The notes: generated from the sequence alone by a model not told the origin. A stretch of DNA of 64,000 bases from Erythrobacter sp. NAP1 (GCF_000152865.1 NZ_CH672390.1:682001-746000), one strand, 5' to 3'. Positions 1 through 8,957 are shown, counted from the stretch's first letter. Made by a program: numbers and translations.

Positions 1-1
1 A

Positions 2-541
2 GACACTTTCGCTTCCCTGACCCTTGTAGACATTGCCCCGCGCATGGAGCCGGGCGGCGTGATGCGTGTGGTCGGTTTCATGGAACAGCATGTCGATACC
101 GGCTTTTCTTCACCTGAAGAAGCGGCGGGAATCATCGCGAGGTACATGCCGCATCGCCGCAAGCGCGGGGCTGGAGAGGGACTGCGGCGCTACCTGCGCA
201 AAAAGGATGATGGCCGCTACTACTGGCACTGGGACCCGGCCTTTATCCGTAACATCATGACCACGAAGCGAAGCGATCCGGCTCATCAGGATCGGCAATT
301 CGATGCGCTGAGCGATGCGGCCAGTCGGCTTTCGTTACCAGTGCATCTCATTCGCGGCGGATCGAGCGATCTGGTTTCCGAAGAGGCGGTGGCGCATTTG
401 CGCGACCTGGTCCCGAACACCGAATATTCCGACATCGCAGATGCCACGCATATGGTGGTGGGAGACGCCAACGACGCCTTTTCGGAAGCGATCCTCGATT
501 TTCTGACCCGCCATCACTCTCCCCAAGGAACTACAGCATGA
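2..541 (+). CDS. Alpha/beta hydrolase, C-terminal part (5' end outside window)
   Basis: The reading frame is open from base 2, and upstream of the first ATG (44) it reads LVDIAPR followed by MEPGG. That is the stretch after the nucleophile elbow in many alpha/beta hydrolases, so the gene begins before the window and the ATG at 44 is internal. The late segments 'HLIRGGSSDLVS' and 'DATHMVVGDAND' fit the loops carrying the catalytic Asp and His of the fold. The substrate cannot be told. The stop overlaps the start of the thioesterase gene (ATGA), so the two are translationally coupled and may act on related acyl or ester substrates; that link is inference. Confidence 0.8.
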   Translation, partial: DTFASLTLVDIAPRMEPGGVMRVVGFMEQHVDTGFSSPEEAAGIIARYMPHRRKRGAGEGLRRYLRKKDDGRYYWHWDPAFIRNIMTTKRSDPAHQDRQFDALSDAASRLSLPVHLIRGGSSDLVSEEAVAHLRDLVPNTEYSDIADATHMVVGDANDAFSEAILDFLTRHHSPQGTTA

Positions 542-951
542 GCAAGGAGCACGGTCCAATCGATTGCGAACGTCTTGATGAGCTGTTGCGGATTGCTCCG
601 TTTCATCAATGGCTCGGTCTGACGGTAAAATCGTATTCTAGCGAGCAGATTGAGCTCGAAATGCCGTGGCGCGAAGAGATTATCTCGAACCCGATGATCG
701 GTTCAGCTCATGGCGGCGTGCTGGCATCGCTGATTGACCTCACAGGGCTCTACACATTGCTGTCGCAAGGTGTGACAGCGAAGGTGACAGCCGACCTGCG
801 CGTTGATTATCATCGCCCGGCGACTTCTGGGCCCCTCATTGTGACGGGTCAGGTGGTCAAGGTCGGAAGGCAAATCTCGGTTGCCGAAAGCCGGATAGTT
901 GGACCGGACGGCAAACTGATCGCCAGCGGCAGGAGTGCCTACATATGTTAG
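538..951 (+). CDS. PaaI-like hotdog-fold thioesterase
   Basis: A 137-aa protein with the hotdog-fold signature 'SAHGGVLASLIDLTG' at about residues 58-72 and the following strand 'TADLRVDYHRPATSGPLIVTGQV', as in the PaaI/YdiI thioesterase family. Members hydrolyse acyl-CoA thioesters in the cytoplasm; the exact acyl group is unknown. Its length is normal for a single hotdog domain. It is coupled by ATGA to the upstream hydrolase, and its end overlaps the start of the efflux adaptor gene by 7 bases, so all four genes from here to 5142 are probably one transcript. Confidence 0.85.
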   Translation: MSKEHGPIDCERLDELLRIAPFHQWLGLTVKSYSSEQIELEMPWREEIISNPMIGSAHGGVLASLIDLTGLYTLLSQGVTAKVTADLRVDYHRPATSGPLIVTGQVVKVGRQISVAESRIVGPDGKLIASGRSAYIC

Positions 952-2048
952 CGCGCGCCACCCTAACGGCTTTCTGTTTGGCTCTTGCTGCATGCTCAGG
1001 TGGCGTGGACGGAAGCGAGGCGGGGCAAGACGCGCAGTCAGGTCCGCGCAAAGTTCAGACAATGGTCGTCGAACTCGAATTGCTCGCAGAACCAGTAAAA
1101 GCATTCGGCACCATTGCAGCCAAGCAAAGCAGTTCGATCGGAGCGCTCGCAGAGGGGCCGGTTGAGCGCATTTTCGTAAAGGTCGGCGACAGGGTATCGC
1201 GGGGCCAACCACTCTTTCGTATCCGTCAGGCTGATTACCAGCGGCGCGTCGCCGAAGCGCAGGCCGCCGTCGATCTAGCTAGCGCCCGAGCGATCGAGGC
1301 AGAACGGCGCTACGAGCGCGTTATTGCGCTTGCACCTAAGGGTTTTGTATCAAACGCGCAGGTCGATGCGGTCGAAACGGAACTTGCCGTTGCACGAGCG
1401 CAAAAAACGCAGGCTCAGGCAGTGTTCGGCACCGCGCAGCAAGCGTTATCTGATACCATCACGCGAGCGCCTTACGATGGCGTTGTTACCGCTCGGTTGG
1501 TCGATGAAGGGGTCTACCTCAACAACCGCTTTTCGATGGGCGGTCAATCAGCAGCGCTCCAATTGCAGGAGCTCGGAACGGTCGCCGCCATCGTGAACGC
1601 GCCACAGGAATATGTTGACGCCTTTCGGCGAAATATGCCCGCTCGCGTCTACATCGAAGGGTTCGACGAGCCGATTGATAGCATAGTCTATATTATCAAC
1701 GACCGGGTCGACCCTGAGAGCCGGATGGTCGAATTGCGGCTGCCGATTGCCAATCCAAATTATCGCATCAGCTCAGGTTTGGGGGCTCGCGCTGAAATCA
1801 ACGTCCCACCCGTTTCGGCGATAATCCTCCCTCGAACCGCAATCCGTGGCGATAGTGCTGCCGCGCACGTTTTCATTGTTGAAAACGGGAAGGCACATGG
1901 GCGCGAAGTTACTTTCGAGAGCATCGATCTTGATCGGGTGCGCATTCTTTCAGGCTTGGCCGCAGGGGATGAATTGATCCTCGATCCGCCTTCGACTTTG
2001 CGTGACGGTGAACCAGTAGAGTCCCGCCAAATGAGCGATGCAGACTGA
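945..2048 (+). CDS. RND efflux periplasmic adaptor (membrane fusion lipoprotein)
   Basis: A 367-aa protein starting with a lipoprotein signal peptide whose lipobox is 'LAAC' (Cys about residue 17), so it should be anchored in the periplasm. It has the adaptor layout: a lipoyl half-motif near 'EGPVERIFVKVGDRVSRGQPLF', an Ala/Glu/Arg-rich coiled-coil hairpin (about residues 105-165), the second lipoyl half 'APYDGVVTARLVDEGVYL', then beta-barrel and membrane-proximal domains. It bridges the inner-membrane pump encoded next to an outer-membrane channel. No TolC-type gene lies beside it, so the channel must be encoded elsewhere. Substrate unknown. Confidence 0.9.
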   Translation: MLARATLTAFCLALAACSGGVDGSEAGQDAQSGPRKVQTMVVELELLAEPVKAFGTIAAKQSSSIGALAEGPVERIFVKVGDRVSRGQPLFRIRQADYQRRVAEAQAAVDLASARAIEAERRYERVIALAPKGFVSNAQVDAVETELAVARAQKTQAQAVFGTAQQALSDTITRAPYDGVVTARLVDEGVYLNNRFSMGGQSAALQLQELGTVAAIVNAPQEYVDAFRRNMPARVYIEGFDEPIDSIVYIINDRVDPESRMVELRLPIANPNYRISSGLGARAEINVPPVSAIILPRTAIRGDSAAAHVFIVENGKAHGREVTFESIDLDRVRILSGLAAGDELILDPPSTLRDGEPVESRQMSDAD

Positions 2049-2049
2049 T

Positions 2050-5000
2050 ATGTGGCTCGCTGACGTATCGATCCGGCGCCCCGTCTTCGCTACGATGCTG
2101 ATCGCCTCGCTCGTGGTGCTGGGACTTGTTTCGTTCAATCGGCTCGGCGTCGACCTTTTCCCAAAGGTGGAGTTTCCATACGTTTCAGTAACGACGGCGC
2201 TTCCTGGCGCCTCGCCCGGAACCGTGGAGACCGAAGTTACCGACATTGTCGAGGAACAGCTCAATACCATTGCGGGATTGCGTCAGATGCGGTCGACCAG
2301 TGCGGAGGGTGTGAGCATCGTCAATCTCGAATTCGAACTCGAGGAAGATGCCGATGTGAAAGCGCAGGAGGTGCGCGACAAAATGTCGCGGCTTGGAGCC
2401 GATCTGCCTGCCGATTCCGAATCACCGGTCATCGAAAAGGTCGATCCCGATGCCGCGCCTATTCTCTCGGTTCTCATGTCGGGGGACATGCCCGCTCGTG
2501 ACTTGACCGCTTTCGCAGACGAGGAGGTCAAGGAGCGTTTACAGCGCGTCCCCGGCGTCGGTTCAGTCGAGCTGGTCGGCGGACGCAAGCGGGAAATGCG
2601 TATCTGGCTCGATGCAGCCGCGATGCGCGCTCGCGGAGTGACTGCGGACGACGTACTCGGCGCAATTCAGCGCGAGAACTCCGAACTGCCGGGTGGTCGG
2701 TTGGTCACCGAGGGGCGCGCGCGCCAATTCGGTGTCCGCATACTCGCCGAAGCGGAGAGCGCGGCAGAATTCGCGGCCATACCCATCGCCTATCGACCCA
2801 ATGGCCAAACCGTTCGGATCGGCGACGTCGGGCGGGTAGAAGACTCGATTGAAGACGAGGCCAGTTATGCTCAGCTCGACGGTGAACCAGGCGTTGTTCT
2901 TGAAGTCCGCAAGCAAAGCGGTGAGAACACAGTCGCCGTCGCCGAACACATCCGCGCCGACATTGAGGAGCTGCGAGCTTCGGCACCAGAAAGCGTCACC
3001 TTCGTCATCGCGCGCGACACTTCTCGCTTCATCGAACAGGCCATCGGAGACGTGCTGTTCGATCTGTTAATTGCCGTGGTTCTGGTGGTCGCGGTGACAT
3101 TCCTTTTCCTTCTCAGTTGGCGCGCTACGATCATAGTATTGCTGGCGATCCCCACTTCGATAGTCGCAAGCTTCATTGCCTTTGCGGCGTTCGATTTCAC
3201 GATCAACATGGTCACTTTGTTAGCGCTGACGGTCGCTATCGGCCTGCTGGTCGATGACGCGATCGTCGTCGTCGAAGCAGTTCAAAATGATGTCGATGAA
3301 GGTGCTGACGCAACTGGAGCGGCTCACGCAGCCACTAAGCGGGTTGCGTTGGCTGTTCTGGCTGGAACTTTTGCGACTTTGGCAGTGTTCGTGCCAATCG
3401 CGTTTATGGAAGGAATAGTTGGCCGCTTTTTCTTTCAATACGGTCTTGCAATCGTCTTCTCCGTCAGCGTCTCGATGCTGGTTGCCTTCACGCTCACACC
3501 CGCGCTTTCGGCCCGGTTGCTGCGTCCCGAAGAAAAGGAGAGCGGCTGGTTCGCACGCATAGAGCGATTCCATGTCGGGATGCGACAACGCTACGAAAGG
3601 CTCGTATCTTGGGCGATCCGCCGCCGCTACGTCGTACTAGGCGGCGCCCTTGCCAGCGTATTCGTGGGGGGGGGTTTTGCGGCGCTCGTGCCCAGCACAT
3701 TCATGTCCACTACGGACCGCTCGGAATTTCTCGTCACGATCAAGCTACCGCTCGGCACAGGGATAGCCGGGGCAAAGGATGCAGCGCAGCAGGTGGATGC
3801 CGCTCTGCGCGAAAATCCCGAAGTCGAACTCGTTTTTGTCAGTGCGGGCAGCGGGACCAATCCAAAGATCAACGAGCTCGATATCTATGTCGGCCTTTCG
3901 CACAAACGGTCACGCGACGTGACGCAAGACGATATAATGACCTTCGCACGCCAGGCAGCACTCGACGGAGTCCCGAAGGCACGCCAAGTCGCGGTGGAGG
4001 AAGTCCCGTGGGTTTCCGGTGCCGGGGTCGGACAGACCGCGATAGAGCTGATCATCACAGGGCCGGATACCGCCACAATCAATCGCTACGCGCAATGGCT
4101 CGAAAGCGAGCTGTCGGCGCGATCTGATTTCGTAGACGTGCGCTCCACATACGAGGGTGGCAGACCTGAGTTGCAGATCGCGCTCGACCGTGATCGGGCG
4201 GCGGATCTCGGTATTTCTGCGCGCGACCTTGCGGCAGCTTCGCGGACACTCGTAGGCGGGAGCGATGCCGGGACGTTCGAGACGGGTGGACGCCGCTACG
4301 ACGTTCGGGTCCGGTTGGAGGAAAGCGAGCGACAGCGATTGAGCGACATAGAGGCGCTGCCCCTCAGGACAGCGCAGGGCAGTCTGGTCGATTTGGCAGC
4401 AATTGCCGACATTGATGTCACGCTGAACGCCGCAGAAATCGAACGCATTGATCGATCGCGCCAGATTTCGGTGCTCGCCAATACCGCGCCGGGTGTTCCG
4501 TTGAGCGTGGCCGTCTCGGATTTAGAGGGCTTGCTTGCCGCCAACCCACCGCCAGCTGGACTGTCTACCCAAATGGAAGGCACAGCGCGCCGCCTCGCTG
4601 AAACGAGCGAGGCCATTATCTTTGCCTTCATCTTAGCGATTGTCGCACTCTACATTGTCCTCGCAAGCCAGTTTAACAGCTTCGGGCAACCGATCATCAT
4701 CATGCTCACCGCGCCGCTGTCCTTCTCGGGCGCGTATTTTCTCATGTGGGCAGCAGGTCAGGAAATGAGCTTGTTTGCGCAAATCGGCATGATTGCGCTT
4801 ATGGGTATCGTGATGAAAAACGGCATCCTGCTTGTCGATCGCGCCAACCAGTTCCGCGATGCTGGCAAAGATGCTGCTGCGGCTATGCGCGATGCCGCGC
4901 CGGAACGGCTGCGACCAGTCCTCATGACCGCGCTGGCTGCCGTTTTCGGAATGATGCCCGTCGCATTGGCACAGTCAGACGCTGCGGAATGGAGAAACCC

Positions 5001-5142
5001 CATGGGATTCATCATTATCGGCGGTCTCACGACATCTACCTTCCTGACATTGTTGGTGATACCCGCAGCTTATGCGGCAGCCTCGGATTTGCGGAAGCTC
5101 GTGAGCAACTTTCGATCCTCGCTCTTGCATGGACCGTCCTAG
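2050..5142 (+). CDS. RND efflux permease, AcrB/HAE type
   Basis: About 1030 aa, full length for an inner-membrane proton-driven RND pump. The N-terminus 'MWLADVSIRRPVFATM' is the usual first helix of HAE pumps. The motif 'AIGLLVDDAIVVVEAVQ' carries the paired Asp residues of the proton relay in TM4, and 'MKNGILLVDRANQFRD' is the corresponding late motif. An upstream in-frame ATG at 2038 would overlap the adaptor gene by 11 bases; I prefer 2050 because the conserved sequence starts there. It works with the adaptor upstream. It lacks the DFG/DG signature of metal-exporting CzcA pumps, so drugs, lipids or other organic compounds are likelier substrates. Confidence 0.93.
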   Translation: MWLADVSIRRPVFATMLIASLVVLGLVSFNRLGVDLFPKVEFPYVSVTTALPGASPGTVETEVTDIVEEQLNTIAGLRQMRSTSAEGVSIVNLEFELEEDADVKAQEVRDKMSRLGADLPADSESPVIEKVDPDAAPILSVLMSGDMPARDLTAFADEEVKERLQRVPGVGSVELVGGRKREMRIWLDAAAMRARGVTADDVLGAIQRENSELPGGRLVTEGRARQFGVRILAEAESAAEFAAIPIAYRPNGQTVRIGDVGRVEDSIEDEASYAQLDGEPGVVLEVRKQSGENTVAVAEHIRADIEELRASAPESVTFVIARDTSRFIEQAIGDVLFDLLIAVVLVVAVTFLFLLSWRATIIVLLAIPTSIVASFIAFAAFDFTINMVTLLALTVAIGLLVDDAIVVVEAVQNDVDEGADATGAAHAATKRVALAVLAGTFATLAVFVPIAFMEGIVGRFFFQYGLAIVFSVSVSMLVAFTLTPALSARLLRPEEKESGWFARIERFHVGMRQRYERLVSWAIRRRYVVLGGALASVFVGGGFAALVPSTFMSTTDRSEFLVTIKLPLGTGIAGAKDAAQQVDAALRENPEVELVFVSAGSGTNPKINELDIYVGLSHKRSRDVTQDDIMTFARQAALDGVPKARQVAVEEVPWVSGAGVGQTAIELIITGPDTATINRYAQWLESELSARSDFVDVRSTYEGGRPELQIALDRDRAADLGISARDLAAASRTLVGGSDAGTFETGGRRYDVRVRLEESERQRLSDIEALPLRTAQGSLVDLAAIADIDVTLNAAEIERIDRSRQISVLANTAPGVPLSVAVSDLEGLLAANPPPAGLSTQMEGTARRLAETSEAIIFAFILAIVALYIVLASQFNSFGQPIIIMLTAPLSFSGAYFLMWAAGQEMSLFAQIGMIALMGIVMKNGILLVDRANQFRDAGKDAAAAMRDAAPERLRPVLMTALAAVFGMMPVALAQSDAAEWRNPMGFIIIGGLTTSTFLTLLVIPAAYAAASDLRKLVSNFRSSLLHGPS

Positions 5143-5261
5143 GTCGAAGCGTTGGCTCAACCGTTACCGGTTTTGTGATCGGCGCAGGGTAGAACAAGCA
5201 TTGTCCGCATTCACCTCCAGAAGCGGACGCTGGGCCATTTGAGATCAGCGCCCAACTCCAG

Positions 5262-5900
5262 TCAGATCTCAGTTTTCTCAGCGAGAGTAAGAGCATCTTC
5301 AATGTCGACACCAAGATACCGCACGGTGTTCTCGATCTTGGAATGACCGAGCAGTATCTGGATTGCACGTATGTTGCCTGTGGCTTTGTATATGATTGAA
5401 GCTTTGGTCCGGCGCAGTGAGTGGGTGCCGTATTCCTCAGGACGCAAGCCAATAGCCGTCACCCACTCATCAACAAGCCGCGCGTACTGTCGCGTGCTCA
5501 AGTGGCGTGTTTGATCAACTCTGCTCGGGAAGACGAAGTCCTCCACGTCACCACATCTGAGCTCGAGTCACGCAAACAGGCTTGCACGCGCATCTGATGC
5601 GATCTCAAACTGAACAGGTCGACCTGTTTTGCGCTGCGTGATTGTTGCTCGCGTCCGGATTTCCGGGCCGCTGACTAGGTCGCCGATTTTGAGCTCGACG
5701 AGATCACAGCCTCGCAGTTTGCTATCGATCGCCAAGTCAAACAGAGCGCGGTCTCTTATGCGCTCCTCGCGATCAAGAAAGAAACGGATCGCCCAAATCT
5801 GCTTTTGATTGAATGGACGCTTGGGACCGATCTTAGCACCGAAGTTCCAAGGCACTCGGTTTTGAGAAGCAGGATCAAATTGTGAATAGGTCATTGTCAT
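5262..5900 (-). pseudogene. Small tyrosine recombinase/integrase interrupted by an in-frame stop
   Basis: Two open stretches (5900-5571 and 5567-5262) lie in the same frame and are separated only by TGA at 5570-5568. Together they make about 212 aa of a short tyrosine recombinase found widely in alphaproteobacteria. The first part has 'LAIDSKLRGCDLVELKIGDL' with the first catalytic Arg; the second has 'GTHSLRRTKASIIY' and 'LLGHSKIENTVRYLG' with the His-x-x-Arg, second His and Tyr nucleophile. The stop sits where this family, as I recall it, has Trp in a 'LLAWLE' context, so a TGG to TGA change is the likely lesion. No frameshift is needed. The gene is probably inactive unless the stop is read through. 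Confidence 0.8.
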
Positions 5901-6162
5901 TCTCCTTGGCCGGAATGGCCGCAGAGAATGTCCGCTTTCGGGAGCTAAGATCTCGGATGGCTACGTCCGACATTGGGGCGCTAAGCTGACGCTTGCGGGC
6001 CTCGAGCAGGACCGGGGCAAGCGCTTTGCACTGTGGTCGTTCCTGCACATGTTCGGGTCCGCCCCCGATCTCGATGTGGCGTTCAAGAGCGAGGAAGACC
6101 GGGAAGCAGCTCGCAATTTCATGGATCTCCTGGCGGCAGCGGAAGGCGACGGGGTAGGCTGA
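5890..6162 (+). pseudogene. Possible remnant of a lost gene (C-terminal fragment)
   Basis: One plus-strand frame is open from 5890 to a TGA at 6160-6162 and reads like real protein in its second half: 'HWGAKLTLAGLEQDRGKRF', then 'LHMFGSAPDLDVAFKSEEDR', ending 'FMDLLAAAEGDGVG'. It has no ATG or plausible ribosome site at its start, and its beginning runs into the leader of the opposite-strand recombinase. It looks like the tail of a gene cut off by rearrangement. The family is not recognised. Confidence 0.35.
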
Positions 6163-6241
6163 TTGCAGCGGGATCACGTCAACCTTCAGACCCACACCCG
6201 ATACCCATCCGGCTTTCTTCGCGAACAGTCCTGAACCAGGT

Positions 6242-6406
6242 CAGCTGAGGAGCTGCAACCCGTTCCTTTGCCGGCCGTGTTGGCAGCTGCGCTGCCTGCC
6301 CGCACCACCCGTCATGAACCGGTTTCCCTTGGAGCTTCGCTCCTGCGGTGCAGTCCTCCCATGCCCTGCTTCTTTCAGATGTTCGCAAGCCGGAGATGGT
6401 CTCCGG
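6242..6406 (+). promoter_or_regulatory. Series of four short hairpins in the ssb leader
   Basis: Four perfect short inverted repeats follow each other before ssb: CAGCT/AGCTG at 6242-6255 (loop 4), GGCAGC/GCTGCC at 6282-6296 (loop 3), GGAGC/GCTCC at 6331-6343 (loop 3) and CCGGAGA/TCTCCGG at 6390-6406 (loop 3). They are spaced about 40-60 bases apart and end 25 bases before the ssb start codon. They could structure the mRNA leader or fold in single-stranded transferred DNA; which is not determined. Confidence 0.55.
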
Positions 6407-6431
6407 TTTCAGGAACTGAAGGAATACAACC

Positions 6432-6830
6432 ATGACCAATATCGCAATCCTCACTGGCCGCATCGCCCGCGATCCGGAAACCCGCGAGACCAAGGGCGGC
6501 ACCAATGTCACCGGGATCACCGTCGTCACCGATCGTCCCGCACGAGACAAGGATGGCAAGACCTACAAGGACGAGAACGGCTACACCGCCAAGGAAAGCG
6601 AGTTCCACCGGGTGACCTGCTTCAACGGCCTCGCCAAGACCGTCGGCCAGTACTGCACCAAGGGCCAGCTGGTTTCCGTCCAGGGCCGCATCCACTACAC
6701 CCAGTGGGAAAACAAGGACGGGGTCACGCGCTACGGCACCGAGATCCTTGCCGACAAGGTCGACTTCCTCTCTCGCGGTAGTGGTTCAAGCGACGACAAC
6801 GACAACACCGACGCTCCCGAGATCGACTGA
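6432..6830 (+). CDS. ssb: Single-stranded DNA-binding protein (plasmid/ICE type)
   Basis: A 132-aa SSB with one OB fold: the start 'MTNIAILTGRIARDPETRETKGG', the core 'ESEFHRVTCFNGLAKTVGQYCTKGQLVSVQGRIHY', and a short acidic tail (SSDDNDNTDAPEID). It coats single-stranded DNA during replication, repair and conjugal entry. The tail lacks the exact DDDIPF-type end of housekeeping SSB, which is common for SSBs carried by mobile elements. The position in a transfer element and the structured leader fit a role in establishing the incoming strand. A GC-rich hairpin follows the stop. Confidence 0.93.
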   Translation: MTNIAILTGRIARDPETRETKGGTNVTGITVVTDRPARDKDGKTYKDENGYTAKESEFHRVTCFNGLAKTVGQYCTKGQLVSVQGRIHYTQWENKDGVTRYGTEILADKVDFLSRGSGSSDDNDNTDAPEID

Positions 6831-6859
6831 CATCCACCATAATCGATCCTCATCAGAGT

Positions 6860-6891
6860 GGCGCTGTCCAGACCGGACAGCGCCCCTTCTT
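6860..6891 (+). terminator. Hairpin after ssb, probable terminator
   Basis: GGCGCTGTCC (6860-6869) pairs perfectly with GGACAGCGCC (6875-6884) over a 5-base loop, 29 bases after the ssb stop. The following CCCTTCTT is only moderately T-rich, so termination may be partial or depend on other factors. Confidence 0.6.
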
Positions 6892-6990
6892 GCGTTGTTC
6901 AAATTCTCTGGCGGGGGAGGGGGCCTGGCTCACGGTTGTCCCATTCTGATGGGTATGCAATCGGCGCGTCAAGGACGGCAGGGTCCCCCC

Positions 6991-7071
6991 ATTTTGTCTC
7001 CCATTCGCTACGCTACGGTCCGACAAAATCGTTACCCCTACCGCCGCTTCGCGGTCGCCCTTTTTGGGCGA
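6991..7071 (+). promoter_or_regulatory. Structured leader of the 73-aa gene: three consecutive hairpins
   Basis: The 311 bases between ssb and the next gene hold no credible ORF but do hold inverted repeats. ATTTTGTC (6991-6998) pairs with GACAAAAT (7022-7029); ACCGC (7040-7044) with GCGGT (7051-7055); TCGCCC (7055-7060) with GGGCGA (7066-7071) over five T. The design echoes the ssb leader. The function is unknown; a common leader or entry-linked control is possible. Confidence 0.45.
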
Positions 7072-7141
7072 TCCCTGACCCGCCGACCGCACACCCATCC
7101 GTCCTGCTCCTGCCGTCAACGGCAGACTTCAGGAGGATACA

Positions 7142-7363
7142 ATGGCTACGCAATTTGAATGCACTTCGACTTCGGAACGCTACTTTAATGCACTAGCTGT
7201 GGCAGAGCGCCGGGCGCTACACAGCTTCTTCGATCAGCATATTGTTGAGGACCGGAAACTTGGATATTTTGCCCTGGACGAGGGCGACTACAATGCACTT
7301 CCGGCGAACCTTGCAGCGCGCGTCGTACATACGATCCACGGAGCAATGTCAGACGAATACTGA
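7142..7363 (+). CDS. Small hypothetical protein, 73 aa
   Basis: A real gene by context: AGGAGG lies 6-7 bases before the ATG, a strong terminator follows 13 bases after the stop, and the codons match the neighbours. The protein is soluble and acidic (MATQFECTSTSERYFNALAV, with several Tyr and Phe), with no membrane segment and no motif I recognise. Its place behind ssb and behind a hairpin-rich leader suggests a small mobile-element protein expressed with ssb; that is inference. Confidence 0.6.
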   Translation: MATQFECTSTSERYFNALAVAERRALHSFFDQHIVEDRKLGYFALDEGDYNALPANLAARVVHTIHGAMSDEY

Positions 7364-7375
7364 CCGCACTTGCGA

Positions 7376-7407
7376 GGCAGGGACCGGTTGCGGTTCCTGC
7401 CTTTTTT
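7376..7407 (+). terminator. Rho-independent terminator
   Basis: GGCAGGGACC (7376-7385) pairs with GGTTCCTGCC (7392-7401), with one G:T pair and a 6-base loop, followed directly by six T (7402-7407). It ends transcription of the 73-aa gene. Confidence 0.88.
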
Positions 7408-7712
7408 CTTGTTCGCAAAGTCAAGATCGATGCCCGACTAGGTCGGCAGAACAGTACTCTGTTTTGGGAGGTATTGGATGACGGCAGTCGTGCGCAGTTT
7501 GGCTTTAGGAAATGGCTATTTGTTACCAAAGTGGTCCCCAGGGAGAACAAACTCGCGTTCTCGCATCTTCCCCTCAAGCCCGGTTTGGGCTAGGAAATCC
7601 GCGTGAAACCAGTGCCTTTGCCGTAACTAAACAGTCTAGGTAGTGTTGGATCAGACCATGCACATATGGGGAACAACTTCGTGCACACCGTACGCAGCGG
7701 TAGCTGCATGGG
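7408..7712. other. Intergenic stretch before the tandem recombinases
   Basis: No credible coding sequence. It holds only small palindromes, for example AGCCC/GGGCT near 7577-7592. An attachment site for the recombinases could lie here, but I found no convincing repeat partner. Confidence 0.4.
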
Positions 7713-8957
7713 ATGGCAAAAAAGCGCGAAGAAACAGAAGCATCCCTTGTCCTAAAGGCCGAGCAATCAGGTGGTAGCCAAGGCACAGGAGTATCCCGTC
7801 GCCGGACTTCCCACCGCCTCAAATTGACCGGCTTTGTTGCACGGCGAAAGTCGCTTCTACTCGGCATTACTTGGGATACAGAGCTTCCCGGCTTCGGGCT
7901 TCGCAAGCGCAAGTCCGGACACCTCACCTGGATTGTGAAGCACAGGCCAAGAGGCGTGCAGCGGATGGTGACGCTTGGAATCGCGGGAGTGGCGGCAGGA
8001 GCGCTGGGCGCACCCGCCGCGCGCGCTGCCGCGCGCAGATTGCTCATCAAGGCAACGCTTGCCGATCTTCCCACCGCTCCAGAGAGGCTTAAGGCTCCAC
8101 TATTTGCAGAATACGCTGAGGAATTCTGGCTCGACTATTCGCCGCACTGGAAACCTTCAACGCGCGCTGCATCGCGGGCTTACATCGACAAGCGGTTGAT
8201 CCCACGGTTTGGGACGCTTTGTGTTGATGCGATTGAACGCGCTGACATCAATCGTTGGCGAGACAGCATGGCTGACGTGGGAGGTGCATTCAATCGCAGC
8301 ATCCCGGTCATGTCGGTTATGATGCAATATGCCGAAAAGCTCGGCTATCGCGAGAAGAACACCAACCCGTGTCGCGGCGTTTCTCGCTTCAAGCGGGACC
8401 TGCCGGAACGCTATCTCTCAGCCGATGAATATCGAAGGCTCGGTAAGGTGCTGGCAGAGCACGACGGTGCCAATGAGTTCGTCGTCCCAGCTCTCCGGAT
8501 GCTGATCTATACAGGCGCGCGAGTTTCAGAGATTGCGACGTTGCGCTGGCGCTACGTCCAGCCTTCGCGCCTCGCATTGCCTGACAGCAAGACGGGGCCG
8601 AAGACAATCTACCTCAACCCGCAGGCAATCGCTGTGCTCGATGCGCTGCAACGGCGCGGAGACGATCAGCTCGTGTTCCCGGCAATGTATCGTGAGGTAC
8701 CGATCAACCTGGGCCAGCACTGGGAGAAGATCAGGCGCAAGGCAGCTTTGCCCGATGTGCGCCTGCACGACTTGCGGCACAGCTTCGCCTCGGTGGCTAT
8801 CGCGAAAGGCATTCCGCTTGCGACCATTGGCAAGCTGCTCGGCCATGCGCTTCCTGAAACGACAGCCCGATATGCCCACCTAGCCGATGAGGTGATTTCG
8901 GAAAGCGCTGACCGCATCTGTTCCAGCCTCGCAAACTCAATGCGGATGACCGCATGA
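7713..8957 (+). CDS. Tyrosine recombinase/integrase (first of a tandem pair)
   Basis: A 414-aa recombinase. The N-terminal part resembles the arm-binding segment of phage/ICE integrases (WDTELPGFGLRKRKSG, about residues 54-69), followed by a SAM-like core-binding domain and the catalytic domain. Visible catalytic residues are the Arg in 'YTGARVSEIATLRW', 'HDLRHSFAS' (His and Arg), the His in 'LLGHALPETTARYAHL' and the Tyr in that same motif. It catalyses site-specific strand exchange. Its stop overlaps the start of the second recombinase by 4 bases, so the two are probably made together and may act as a pair. Confidence 0.92.
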   Translation: MAKKREETEASLVLKAEQSGGSQGTGVSRRRTSHRLKLTGFVARRKSLLLGITWDTELPGFGLRKRKSGHLTWIVKHRPRGVQRMVTLGIAGVAAGALGAPAARAAARRLLIKATLADLPTAPERLKAPLFAEYAEEFWLDYSPHWKPSTRAASRAYIDKRLIPRFGTLCVDAIERADINRWRDSMADVGGAFNRSIPVMSVMMQYAEKLGYREKNTNPCRGVSRFKRDLPERYLSADEYRRLGKVLAEHDGANEFVVPALRMLIYTGARVSEIATLRWRYVQPSRLALPDSKTGPKTIYLNPQAIAVLDALQRRGDDQLVFPAMYREVPINLGQHWEKIRRKAALPDVRLHDLRHSFASVAIAKGIPLATIGKLLGHALPETTARYAHLADEVISESADRICSSLANSMRMTA

